DNA of 55,027 nt, taken from the NCBI GenBank assembly GCA_009379825.1, contig WHTA01000034.1, forward strand, positions 1-55,027, read 5' to 3'. The notes beneath the pieces are model-generated. The model did not search any database and was not told where the DNA came from. It saw nothing but the letters and a program-made list of their open reading frames with translations. How positions within the stretch are numbered: position 1 is the first letter of the stretch; each line of letters begins with the position of its first letter. This stretch comes from Streptosporangiales bacterium (lineage in GTDB: Bacteria; Actinomycetota; Actinomycetes; Streptosporangiales; WHST01). Made by a program: the position numbers and the translations under genes. Positions 34,014-42,311 of this stretch are shown here, piece after piece.

Positions 34014-36118
34014 CCGGCGGCCTCGCCTCGCTGTCGGCGGGCTCGCATGACGCGGCGCACCACCCGGTAGCCGGAACCGGCGAACAGCACCACCAGCGCA
34101 GAGCCGGTGATGATGAGCGCGACGCTGCCGTACACGGTCGCGCGCACGTTGAACGTTACAGGCGTGTCGTACGGCTCGCGGTCCGGGGTGAGCAGCTGGG
34201 TCCGCAGCTCGATCACGCCGCTCGACGCGGCGTTCATCGGCACCTTCACCGTGGTCTTCTGTCGCGGGCCGATGGTGGTCGACTTGGGCAGCTTCCCCAC
34301 TTTCATCCGGCGTTCGTTCGCGGACCGGATGCTCAGCCGGACCGTGACCGGGTGGTCGAGGTTGTTCTCGATGGTGAGCGGTACGGAGCTCTCCGCGCTC
34401 GCCAGCGAGAGCTGCCGGTCGTTCTTAAGGATGCGCACCTGACCGCGTTGATGCGCGACGCGGGCGGCGACGGAGTCGAGCAGCTCGCGGCCGCGGTGCC
34501 TGTTGCTGCGCCAGGCGCTCGACTCGGCGCGCAGCACGGCCAGGTTGTAGTCCTCGAACTCGCTGGGCAGCGGGTTGAAGAGGGAAGAGAACACGTCCAG
34601 GGAGCGGTGCAGGGTGCGGACCTTCTTCAGGTGCGACCGGCCAAGCTCCTGCCGCTTCCAGTTCTTGCCGTAGGTGAGGCCGCCGCGGGCCTGGTCGTCG
34701 GCCGGCTTGCCGGCGCTGAGGTCGTCCAGCGAGGTCGGCTCGAGCCATGGCACGCTGCCGGTCGCCTTGACCAGGTCGCTGCCGAGCTCACCGCGGGGGT
34801 TCCAGTCGCGGGATGGTGCCACCACGAGACCGCGCGAGACGCTCGGCAGCTCCGCGGTGATCAGTGCCGTCTCGGCGAGGAAGCGCTGCTCGGTGAGCGC
34901 GGCGCTGCCCGGGCGGTTGCGCGCGGAGCCGACGATGTCGGTCAGCTGCGAGTCCGCGAGCAGTGCCTTGACGTTGCCGCTCGACGTACGCACCGTGCCC
35001 AGCGGGTCCGGCGTGTAGCTCAGCTGTTCGGTCAGCGGCAGCGCGTCGTCGTCCAGGATCGCCGTGCGGGTCCCGGTCGCGGCCAGCGCGTCGAGGCCGC
35101 GTTGGTCGACCTTGCCGCTGGTCGGCCAGGCGAGGTCCTCGGACGGGGTGGTGCCGAGGATGTCGGTGGTGACCTCCTTGCCCTGGCTCAACGCGGAGGT
35201 CACGTCGCTGGACAGGCCGGCGCGGGCGAGCGCGACGGTGTCCACGTCGGCGTACGGCAGCGCGAGCACGGACCGCCCCTCCGTCGCCACCTGGATGTCG
35301 CTGAGGAACTCGCCGGCCTGCTCGCCGCCGGCGCCCTCGACCAGCTTGTCCTTGGACTCCGCCGACCTGACCCGGTACCCCTTCGTCATGGTGGACGCCG
35401 CGTCGAGCACGGCGGGGTCGACCGCCCAGGTGACGGGCACGTCCTCCGCGTTCGCCGTCTGCCCGGTGGCTACCAGGCGGTTGATCCGGCCGCCGCCGGC
35501 GAACGAGCTGGCGAGCGTGTCGTCGCTGAACGTGTTGCCGATCTCCTGGTGCGGCCGGTCCACCACGGGCAGCACCCAGCCGATCTTCGTCGGGCTCGGC
35601 ACCGACTTCTTGTCCGGCGAGTAGACGAGGAACGTCCGCTGCAGGGCGACCGACGTGCCGTCGGCCTGCACCACCTCGACGGCCACCGCGTAGACCCCGA
35701 ACGAGGTCAGCCCCAGGTCGGCGGCGGGCACCTTCAGGTCGTACCCGCCGACGCCGCCGCGGGCGACCTTGTCGATCTCGTCGGTGCGGGTGTAGATCGG
35801 CGAGCCCATCGTCTCGGTGCCGGACGCGCCCACGTCCTGGAGCAGCCCGCGGCTGGTCAGTGGCGTCTGCAGGATCCGCAGCCGGACGGTGAGGTCGCTG
35901 AGCACCGAGTTGCTCGGGTTGTGCAACGCGCCGGTGAACCGCAGCTTGCTCTTGGCGGTGGGCGCCTTCGGCGTGACACTGTCGATCGCCACGAACGGTG
36001 CCCGCGCGGCGTCCGCCGGTGCCGGGCCGATCACCAGCCCGGGCAGCGCTACGAGCGCGACGACGAGCAGCAGCAGCGGCCACCGCGTGAGGCCGGTCGG
36101 ACCGGGTCTGGAGGTCAC
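34010..36118 (-). CDS. DUF6049 secreted/membrane protein in the murJ operon
   Basis: A 702-residue protein in the Rv3909 position. A signal peptide is visible (residues 1-36, LLLLVVALVALPGLVIGPAPADA). A large extracellular region of beta-rich, immunoglobulin-like segments follows, and a single membrane helix near residues 660-685 (YGSVALIITGSALVVLFAG) precedes a short basic tail. So it is anchored at the C-terminus with an extracellular bulk. It overlaps the NUDIX gene (36115-36118) and murJ at both ends. The conserved link with MurJ implies an envelope role, but the biochemical function is unknown. Confidence 0.88.
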   Translation of the reverse strand: MTSRPGPTGLTRWPLLLLVVALVALPGLVIGPAPADAARAPFVAIDSVTPKAPTAKSKLRFTGALHNPSNSVLSDLTVRLRILQTPLTSRGLLQDVGASGTETMGSPIYTRTDEIDKVARGGVGGYDLKVPAADLGLTSFGVYAVAVEVVQADGTSVALQRTFLVYSPDKKSVPSPTKIGWVLPVVDRPHQEIGNTFSDDTLASSFAGGGRINRLVATGQTANAEDVPVTWAVDPAVLDAASTMTKGYRVRSAESKDKLVEGAGGEQAGEFLSDIQVATEGRSVLALPYADVDTVALARAGLSSDVTSALSQGKEVTTDILGTTPSEDLAWPTSGKVDQRGLDALAATGTRTAILDDDALPLTEQLSYTPDPLGTVRTSSGNVKALLADSQLTDIVGSARNRPGSAALTEQRFLAETALITAELPSVSRGLVVAPSRDWNPRGELGSDLVKATGSVPWLEPTSLDDLSAGKPADDQARGGLTYGKNWKRQELGRSHLKKVRTLHRSLDVFSSLFNPLPSEFEDYNLAVLRAESSAWRSNRHRGRELLDSVAARVAHQRGQVRILKNDRQLSLASAESSVPLTIENNLDHPVTVRLSIRSANERRMKVGKLPKSTTIGPRQKTTVKVPMNAASSGVIELRTQLLTPDREPYDTPVTFNVRATVYGSVALIITGSALVVLFAGSGYRVVRRVMRARRQRGEAAG

Positions 36119-36639
36119 GTCAGTCCTGCCATCAAATCGGCGTCACCGGTGACGAGGTCCCGTTCATTCTGGTATGCGAGCCGGATGGGCACCTCGTCGA
36201 GGGGTACCCACGCTACGTCGTCCACCTCGATGTCGTCGGTGGAGAGCGCGCCGCCGGTGGCGCGGACGAGGAAGTGGTGGACGGTCTTGTGGATGTACAG
36301 CTGCTCGTGCACGAAGTGGTAGGAGACCGTGCCGAGCGGTCGTACGACGCGTCCGCTGATCCCCGTCTCCTCCGCGATCTCGCGTACGGCGGCCGCCTCG
36401 ATCGACTCGCCCGCTTCCAGGTGTCCCTTCGGCAGGGCCCACAGCAGGTCCCCGCCGCGGACGCGGCGCGCGATCAACGCCGCCTTCGGGCGCCCGCCGT
36501 CGGGGTCCACGATGAGCCCACCGGCCGAGACCTCCTCGACCGGCTCGGGTCGGGTGGACGGTGGTTTGCTCGAGCGGGAGCGGTGCCGGGATGACACCCG
36601 ACCGATGGTAGACGGGGACCGCACGGCGCCCGTGACCAC
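36115..36639 (-). CDS. NUDIX hydrolase (MutT4-like)
   Basis: A 174-residue protein with a complete Nudix box, GHLEAGESIEAAAVREIAEETG (GX5EX7REUXEEXGU), at about residues 71-93. The N-terminal 35 residues are basic and poorly ordered; an internal GTG at 36597 would shorten it by 14. It is the equivalent of M. tuberculosis MutT4 (Rv3908), which has weak nucleotide-hydrolase activity. It overlaps the DUF6049 gene and diverges from the CCA-adding enzyme gene, leaving very little promoter space. Confidence 0.9.
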   Translation of the reverse strand: MVTGAVRSPSTIGRVSSRHRSRSSKPPSTRPEPVEEVSAGGLIVDPDGGRPKAALIARRVRGGDLLWALPKGHLEAGESIEAAAVREIAEETGISGRVVRPLGTVSYHFVHEQLYIHKTVHHFLVRATGGALSTDDIEVDDVAWVPLDEVPIRLAYQNERDLVTGDADLMAGLT

Positions 36640-36669
36640 GACCCCGCACGCGCTCGCGGACCGGCTGAC

Positions 36670-36675
36670 TACCCT
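36670..36675 (+). promoter_or_regulatory. Candidate -10 for a leaderless CCA-adding enzyme mRNA
   Basis: TACCCT matches the actinobacterial -10 TANNNT and ends 8 bases before GTG 36684, which would place the transcription start at or next to the start codon. No convincing -35 is seen. Confidence 0.35.
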
Positions 36676-36683
36676 TGTCTGTC

Positions 36684-38141
36684 GTGTCCCCCAACTCGAC
36701 CGAGGAGTCGTCCGTCCACGCCCAGCGGCGGGCGGTGGCCGAGCTGCTCCGTATCACCCCGGTAGCCGACGAGCTGAGCCGGTTGTTCACCGCCGCCGGC
36801 CACCAGCTGGCGCTCGTAGGCGGTTCGGTGCGCGACGCGCTGCGCGGGTCGCTCGGCGCCGACCTGGACTTCACCACCGACGCCCGGCCGGAGGAGATCC
36901 TCGCGGTGGCCAGGCCCTGGGCGGACGCCGTGTGGGAGGTGGGCATCGCCTTCGGCACGGTCGGGTTGCGCAAGGGCGACTACAAGCTCGAGGTCACCAC
37001 GTACCGCAGCGAGCAGTACGACAAGGACTCCCGCAAGCCCGAGGTGCAGTACGGGGACTCGCTGGTCGCCGACCTGGCGCGCCGTGACTTCACCGTCAAC
37101 GCGATCGCCGTGCCGCTGCCGTTGCGCACCGAGCAGCCGTTGCTCGATCCGCACGCCGGGCTGGAGGACCTGATGGCCGGCGTGCTCCGCACCCCCGGCC
37201 GGCCGGAGGACTCGTTCGCCGACGACCCGCTGCGGATGCTGCGCGCGGCGAGGTTCGCGTCGCAGCTGGGCCTGGAGGTGGCGGCGCCGGTAGTCGAGGC
37301 GATGACCAGCATGCGGGACCGGCTGGCCATCGTCTCCGCGGAACGCATCCGCGACGAGCTGACCAAGCTGCTGCTCGGCAACGAGCCGCGGCGCGGCTTC
37401 ACCCTGATGGTGGACACCGGGCTCGCCGAGCACGTCCTCCCCGAGTTGCCCGGGATGCAGCTGGAGATCGACGAGCACCACAGGCACAAGGATGTCTACG
37501 AGCACACCTTGAAGGTGCTCGAACAGGCGATGGGCCTGGAGGGCGACGACGGCCCCGACCTCGTGCTGCGGCTGGCCGCGGTGATGCACGACGTCGGCAA
37601 GCCGCGCACCAGGCGCTGGGAGCCGGACGGGCGGGTCAGCTTCCACCACCACGAGGTCGTCGGCGCGCGGATGACGAAGAAGCGGCTCGCCGCGCTGCGG
37701 TACCCGAAGGACGTGGTCGCCGACGTCACGCACCTGGTCGAGCTGCACCTGCGGTTCCACGGCTACGCCGAGGGCGAGTGGACGGACTCCGCGGTCCGGC
37801 GGTACGTTCGCGACGCCGGGCACGTGCTTGCCCGTTTGCACAAGCTCACCCGCGCCGACTGCACCACGATGAACAAGCGGAAGGCGCAGCGGCTCGCGCG
37901 GGCGTACGACCATCTGGAAGAGCGCATCGACCGGCTGGCCGAGGAGGAGGAGCTCGCGAAGATCCGGCCGGACCTGGACGGCAAGGTCGTCATGGCCGAA
38001 CTCGGCATCCCGCCAGGCCCGCTGGTCGGCAAGGCGTTGCAGCACCTGCTCGAGCTGCGGATGGAACACGGCCCGCTCGGCGAGGAGCGCGCCAAGGAAG
38101 AGCTGCACCGCTGGGCGGTTCAGCAGCGCGACGACACCTGA
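36684..38141 (+). CDS. pcnA: CCA-adding tRNA nucleotidyltransferase with HD domain
   Basis: A 485-residue class II nucleotidyltransferase, taking GTG 36684; an in-frame TTG at 36675 overlaps the likely -10 element. The head has LVGGSVRDALRG and DLDFTTDARPEE with the metal-binding acidic pair, then RRDFTVNAIA. The neck and body follow (PLRMLRAARFASQLG). An HD phosphohydrolase domain starts at about residue 265, with VYEHTLKVL and VMHDVGKPRTRRW. It adds or repairs CCA at tRNA 3' ends, which matters here because the tRNA genes in this window do not encode CCA. Confidence 0.95.
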   Translation: MSPNSTEESSVHAQRRAVAELLRITPVADELSRLFTAAGHQLALVGGSVRDALRGSLGADLDFTTDARPEEILAVARPWADAVWEVGIAFGTVGLRKGDYKLEVTTYRSEQYDKDSRKPEVQYGDSLVADLARRDFTVNAIAVPLPLRTEQPLLDPHAGLEDLMAGVLRTPGRPEDSFADDPLRMLRAARFASQLGLEVAAPVVEAMTSMRDRLAIVSAERIRDELTKLLLGNEPRRGFTLMVDTGLAEHVLPELPGMQLEIDEHHRHKDVYEHTLKVLEQAMGLEGDDGPDLVLRLAAVMHDVGKPRTRRWEPDGRVSFHHHEVVGARMTKKRLAALRYPKDVVADVTHLVELHLRFHGYAEGEWTDSAVRRYVRDAGHVLARLHKLTRADCTTMNKRKAQRLARAYDHLEERIDRLAEEEELAKIRPDLDGKVVMAELGIPPGPLVGKALQHLLELRMEHGPLGEERAKEELHRWAVQQRDDT

Positions 38142-38169
38142 CCCGAGTACGGCGTACGTGCGGGATAGA

Positions 38170-38175
38170 TACGCT
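38170..38175 (+). promoter_or_regulatory. Candidate -10 for a leaderless membrane-subtilase mRNA
   Basis: TACGCT (or the overlapping TAGATA at 38166-38171) lies 7 bases before ATG 38183, so transcription would start at the start codon. A ribosome-binding site is not visible, which favours a leaderless mRNA. Confidence 0.35.
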
Positions 38176-38182
38176 CACCGGC

Positions 38183-40648
38183 ATGGGGAACCTGCCGCCG
38201 TACGACGCTCATCGGCCGCCGCATGGACCGGGTCCGGCGCCCGGCCCGTACGGTGCGGGTCCGCCGCCACCGGGAGGGTCGATCGCGCCGCAGCACTGGG
38301 GCCAGCTGCCCCCGCCGCCGGCGCCCGTGCAGTTCACCGACCGCGGTGAGCCGAGTGGTGCGGCAGCCGCCGTGATCCTGGCCTTCATCGGCCTGTGGAC
38401 GGCCCTGCTCGCGGTCGTCGGCCAACTCGCCGGCTGGTTCGTGGACCAGCAGTCGATCGGCGAGGAGGGAGCGGCGCCATGGGTGGCGGTGCTGGCGCTC
38501 GGGCTGCTGGCCGGGCTGCCCAGCCTGATCTTCTGGCGGCTGAGCCGGCACCCGCAGGGGCGGCTGGTGGCTCGGACGTGGACGATCGCGGCGGCCGCCG
38601 TCACGCTCCTGGTTCCGGTGCGGCTGCTGCCGAGCACGTCGAGCCTGCTCAGCACGCTCGTACTCGCCGCCGCGCTCGCAGTGTTCGCGGTCGCGCTCTC
38701 CGTGGTACCCGCGTTCCGCGTCGGCAGGTCCGGCGGCGACGGCGGCACGCTTCTCGCCCTGGCGGCGGGGCTGCTGACCGTGCTGCCGTGGACGTACTTC
38801 GGTGCGTTCGGCGGCCTCGCTGAGACGGTGGCCGTGGTGCTCCTCGCGCTGGCGCTCGGCTGGTTCACCGCGGTGGTCCTTGCGCCGGTGTGGCATGCGT
38901 TCGCCGGCGCCTGGTCGCGGCTGCGCGCCAGCATGCTCGGCGGCCTGGTCGGCAGCGTGACCGTACTCGTGGTCGTCGCCGGCGCGACGCCTCGCGCCAC
39001 AGCGGTGCTGCTCGCCGTCTGCGTGCCCGTCGTGGGGTTCGTCTGCGCGGCAGTGTCGTACGCGAAGCCGCGCAGGTTGCCGACGATCGCGGCGGTGGCG
39101 GCGTTCTCGTTCGGGCCGTTGGCGTTCTTCGACCCGGACGAGGTGAACGCCGCCCAGGTCGTACCCACCACCGTGGCGGACGCCGGCGCGGCCACCGGGC
39201 TGGGGCTGCTGGTCGGGCTGGTCGTCGCGGGCGCCATACTCGCGCTGGCCGGCGTCGTGCGGCGCCGGTTGATCGCAGCCGCGGTGCTGGTCGTCGCGCT
39301 CGTGGTGTCGGTCGGCGGCTACGCGGTGGCCGGCCAGCACGGGTTCAGCGGCGACCGGCTGTTCGTCGTGTTGAAGTCGCAGTCCCCGCTCGGCGACGTC
39401 GAGGCCGGTGGCGCGCTCGACGTGCGGCGACAGACGACGTACGACCAGCTGGTGTCGCACGCGGAGCGCACCCAGCGGCCGCTGCGCGGCGCGCTGGACC
39501 GCATCGGCGTGGACTACACGCCCTACTACCTGGTCAACGCGATCGAGGTGGAAGCCGGCGCGGAGCTGCGGCCCTGGCTGTCGCGCCGGGCCGAGGTGGC
39601 GAAGGTGCTCGACAGCCCGCGGCTGCGGCCGGTGCGCGAGACGTCGAGGTCTCCGGAGGGTCCGACCAGCCCGCCGGAGCGGTCCAATTGGAACCTGACC
39701 ATGATCCGGGTGAACGACGTCAGCGAGGAGCTCGGCGTCACCGGGAAGGGCGTGGTGGTCGGCCAGTCCGACAGCGGGGTGGACGGCCAGCATCCCGCGC
39801 TGCGGGGCAGCTACCGGGGCAGGGACGGCGACGACGACTACAACTGGCTCGACCCCTGGTTCGGCACCTCCCGGCCGACCGACCGCGGCGGCGGGCACGG
39901 CACGCACACGCTCGGCACCGCCGTCGGCAAGGACGTGGGCGTCGCGCCGGGCGCGGAGTGGATGGGCTGCACCAACCTGGGTCGCAACGTCGGCAACCCC
40001 GCGCTCTACCTGGACTGCTTGCAGTTCATGCTGGCGCCGTACCCGGCCGACGGCGACCCGTTCGAGGACGGCGACCCGAAGCGGGCTGCGGACGTACTGA
40101 ACAACTCGTGGGGGTGCCCGCCGTCGGAAGGGTGCGACCCGAACGTGCTGCGGTCGGCGATACGTGCGCTCACCACCGCGGGCATCTTCGTGGCTGCGTC
40201 CGCGGGGAACACCGGCCCGGACTGCAGCACGATCGAGGACCCGATCGCGATCTACGACGACTCGTTCACCGTGGCGGCCGTGAACGACCAGCGCGACCTG
40301 TCACCCTTCTCCAGCCGCGGCCCGGTGGCCCTGGGCGGGAACGCACGTGGCAAGCCGGACCTCGCCGCCCCCGGGCAGGCGATCTGGTCGGCGGTGCCGA
40401 ACGGGCAGTACACCACGATGGACGGTACGTCGATGGCGACTCCGCACGTGACGGGCACGGTCGCGCTGATGTGGTCGGCGAACCCGGAGCTCAAGGGCGA
40501 CGTGGAGCAGACCGCGAAGATCCTCCGGTCGACCACCCAGGACGCGGTGCTGAACACGCCGAGCGGCTGCGGTGGCAGCCAGCACCTGATCGGCTCCGGC
40601 ATCCTGGACGCGTTCGCCGCGGTCAAGGCCGCCGAGCGGGCCGACTGA
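38183..40648 (+). CDS. Multi-pass membrane protein fused to a subtilisin-like (S8) protease
   Basis: An 821-residue protein. Residues 1-55 are cytoplasmic and Pro/Gly-rich. About 11 hydrophobic segments follow (about 60-390), so the C-terminal half would face outward. An I9-like prodomain at about 420-480 (TYDQLVSHAERTQRPL...YLVNAIEVEAG) precedes the S8 domain, whose triad is intact: Asp530 in VGQSDSGVDG, His572 in GGHGTHTLGT and Ser750 in DGTSMATPHVTG, with Asn in AASAGNTG. An enzyme whose membrane part and protease are one chain is unusual. Substrate unknown. It is convergent with the ABC-F gene, 12 bases away. Confidence 0.88.
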   Translation: MGNLPPYDAHRPPHGPGPAPGPYGAGPPPPGGSIAPQHWGQLPPPPAPVQFTDRGEPSGAAAAVILAFIGLWTALLAVVGQLAGWFVDQQSIGEEGAAPWVAVLALGLLAGLPSLIFWRLSRHPQGRLVARTWTIAAAAVTLLVPVRLLPSTSSLLSTLVLAAALAVFAVALSVVPAFRVGRSGGDGGTLLALAAGLLTVLPWTYFGAFGGLAETVAVVLLALALGWFTAVVLAPVWHAFAGAWSRLRASMLGGLVGSVTVLVVVAGATPRATAVLLAVCVPVVGFVCAAVSYAKPRRLPTIAAVAAFSFGPLAFFDPDEVNAAQVVPTTVADAGAATGLGLLVGLVVAGAILALAGVVRRRLIAAAVLVVALVVSVGGYAVAGQHGFSGDRLFVVLKSQSPLGDVEAGGALDVRRQTTYDQLVSHAERTQRPLRGALDRIGVDYTPYYLVNAIEVEAGAELRPWLSRRAEVAKVLDSPRLRPVRETSRSPEGPTSPPERSNWNLTMIRVNDVSEELGVTGKGVVVGQSDSGVDGQHPALRGSYRGRDGDDDYNWLDPWFGTSRPTDRGGGHGTHTLGTAVGKDVGVAPGAEWMGCTNLGRNVGNPALYLDCLQFMLAPYPADGDPFEDGDPKRAADVLNNSWGCPPSEGCDPNVLRSAIRALTTAGIFVAASAGNTGPDCSTIEDPIAIYDDSFTVAAVNDQRDLSPFSSRGPVALGGNARGKPDLAAPGQAIWSAVPNGQYTTMDGTSMATPHVTGTVALMWSANPELKGDVEQTAKILRSTTQDAVLNTPSGCGGSQHLIGSGILDAFAAVKAAERAD

Positions 40649-40660
40649 CCGGTCCGCTCG

Positions 40661-41443
40661 TCAACCCCGGCCCTCCCAGACCGGCTCCGGGGTCTCGCGT
40701 ACGGTGCCGTCCGCGCCGAACAGCAGGTACCGGTCGAAGCCGCGCGCGAACCAGCGGTCGTGCGTGACGGCGAGGACCGTGCCCTGGTACTCGGCCAGGC
40801 CGCGCTCCAGCGCCTCGGCGCTCTCCAGGTCGAGGTTGTCGGTCGGCTCGTCGAGCAGCAGCAAGGTGGCGCCGGACAGCTCGAGCAGCAGCACCTGGAA
40901 CCTCGCCTGCTGGCCGCCGGAGAGCGTGTCGAACGGCTGTTCCGCGCACGGCGCCAGCCCGTACCTGGCGAGCGCGTGCATGGCGTCGTGCAGCTGGAGC
41001 GAGTGGTCGCGCCAGAGTGCCTCCGCCGGTGTGACGCCGACCAGGTCGGGACGCTCGTGCGTCTGCGCGAAGTGTCCTGGCACCACCCGCGCGCCGAGCT
41101 TCCACGTCCCGGTGTGCGCGACGGTCGGCAGGTCGTCCGGCCAGCCGGCGAGCAGCCGCAGGAAGTGCGACTTGCCGGTGCCGTTGCCGCCGAGTACGGC
41201 CACCCGCTCGCCGTACATCACCTCCACGTCGAACGGCTCGGTGAGGTTGGTCAGGGCGAGCTGCCAGCAGGTGGCGACCCGTACTCCCGTACGTCCGCCG
41301 GCCAGCCGCATCCTGATCCGCTGCGCCTTCGGCCGCTTCTGCGGCGGGCCGCCTTCCTCGAACCTGCGCAGCCGGGTCTGTGCCGCCTGGTAGCGGCTGG
41401 CCATGTCGGCGTTGTACGACGCCTTCTGCTTCAGCGTCGTCAC
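40661..41443 (-). CDS. ABC-F ATPase, C-terminal half (second ATPase domain)
   Basis: A 260-residue piece that contains the inter-domain linker (coiled, RYQAAQTRLRRFEEGG) and the second ATPase domain: Walker A GGNGTGKSH, signature LSGGQQARF, Walker B LLLLDEPTDNLD and the switch HDRWF. Its first codon here (GTG 41443) is two codons downstream of the TAG that ends the upstream half, in the same frame. In intact ABC-F proteins these are one chain. It could be reinitiated from that GTG or made by amber read-through. ABC-F proteins act on ribosomes, in translation rescue or antibiotic protection. Confidence 0.8.
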   Translation of the reverse strand: MTTLKQKASYNADMASRYQAAQTRLRRFEEGGPPQKRPKAQRIRMRLAGGRTGVRVATCWQLALTNLTEPFDVEVMYGERVAVLGGNGTGKSHFLRLLAGWPDDLPTVAHTGTWKLGARVVPGHFAQTHERPDLVGVTPAEALWRDHSLQLHDAMHALARYGLAPCAEQPFDTLSGGQQARFQVLLLELSGATLLLLDEPTDNLDLESAEALERGLAEYQGTVLAVTHDRWFARGFDRYLLFGADGTVRETPEPVWEGRG

Positions 41444-41446
41444 CAG

Positions 41447-42268
41447 CTACTTCAGCTTGGCGTGCTCCTCGTCCCAACGCCTACGCAGCTCGTCCATCCG
41501 CTCGTGCCTGGCCTCGCGGGCGTCGTCATAGCTGGCGAAGCCGCCGCCGTGCACCCACGCGGTGCCGCCCTCCACGGTGAGGATCTTGTTCGCCGTCTGC
41601 GCGAGCAGCTCCCGGTCGTGCGAGACGAACAGCACCGTCTTCGGCGTCTCGCGCAGTGCCCCCTCCAGCCACTGCTTGCCGGGGACGTCGAGGTAGTTGT
41701 CCGGCTCGTCGAGCAGCAGCACCTGGTCGGCGCCGCGCAGCAGCGCCTCGATGGCCAGCCGCTTCTGCTCGCCACCGGAGAGGGTACGTACGGGGCGCCA
41801 CTTCACCTTGTCGAACGGCTGCCCGAGCGCGACCAGGCAGCAGGTGTCCCACTCGACCTCGGCGGCGTAGCCACCGGCGTCGGCGTACGCGGTGAGCGCG
41901 TGCGCGTACCGCAGCTGGGTGGGCTCGTCATCGCGGTCCATGACCGCAAGCTCGGCGGTGTCGAGCTCCTCCGCAGCCGTACGGACGGCGGTCGGCGCCA
42001 GCCCGACGAGCAGGTCGCGGACGGTCGACTCGTCCCTGATGGAGCCGATGAACTGCCGCATCACGCCGATGCCGCCCGAGCTGGTGACCGCACCGCCCGT
42101 CGGGGTCAGGTCGCCGGCGATGGTCCGCAGCAGCGTGGTCTTGCCCGCGCCGTTCGCCCCGACCAGCGCTACGGTGTCGCCGTCACCTACGCGGAACGAG
42201 ACCTCGTCGTAGAGCAGCCGGCCGTCGGGCAGCAGCTGCCGCAGCCGCGACGCCCCAATATGTCCCAC
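41447..42268 (-). CDS. ABC-F ATPase, N-terminal half, ended by an in-frame amber stop
   Basis: A 273-residue first half with Walker A GANGAGKTT, signature LSGGEQKRL, Walker B LLLDEPDNYLD and the switch HDREL. It stops at TAG 41447-41449 within the linker, after RRWDEEHAKLK. The frame continues without shift into the downstream half. A single base change would make the complete ~530-residue ABC-F. So this is either a recent nonsense mutation, a sequencing error, or a split or read-through gene. Both ATPase domains keep all their motifs, which favours a recent event or retained function. Confidence 0.85.
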   Translation of the reverse strand: MGHIGASRLRQLLPDGRLLYDEVSFRVGDGDTVALVGANGAGKTTLLRTIAGDLTPTGGAVTSSGGIGVMRQFIGSIRDESTVRDLLVGLAPTAVRTAAEELDTAELAVMDRDDEPTQLRYAHALTAYADAGGYAAEVEWDTCCLVALGQPFDKVKWRPVRTLSGGEQKRLAIEALLRGADQVLLLDEPDNYLDVPGKQWLEGALRETPKTVLFVSHDRELLAQTANKILTVEGGTAWVHGGGFASYDDAREARHERMDELRRRWDEEHAKLK

Positions 42269-42311
42269 AACCGCCCAGTCTGCGCGAGCGCGTCAGCCGG
42301 GCGCCACGGAA

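Noticed and set aside
34004-36322. 772-codon plus-strand open frame over DUF6049
   Set aside because: Antisense shadow; the minus strand has signal peptide, membrane helix and overlaps that fit the operon.
36669-38108. 479-codon minus-strand frame over the CCA-adding enzyme
   Set aside because: Shadow; the plus strand has all nucleotidyltransferase and HD motifs.
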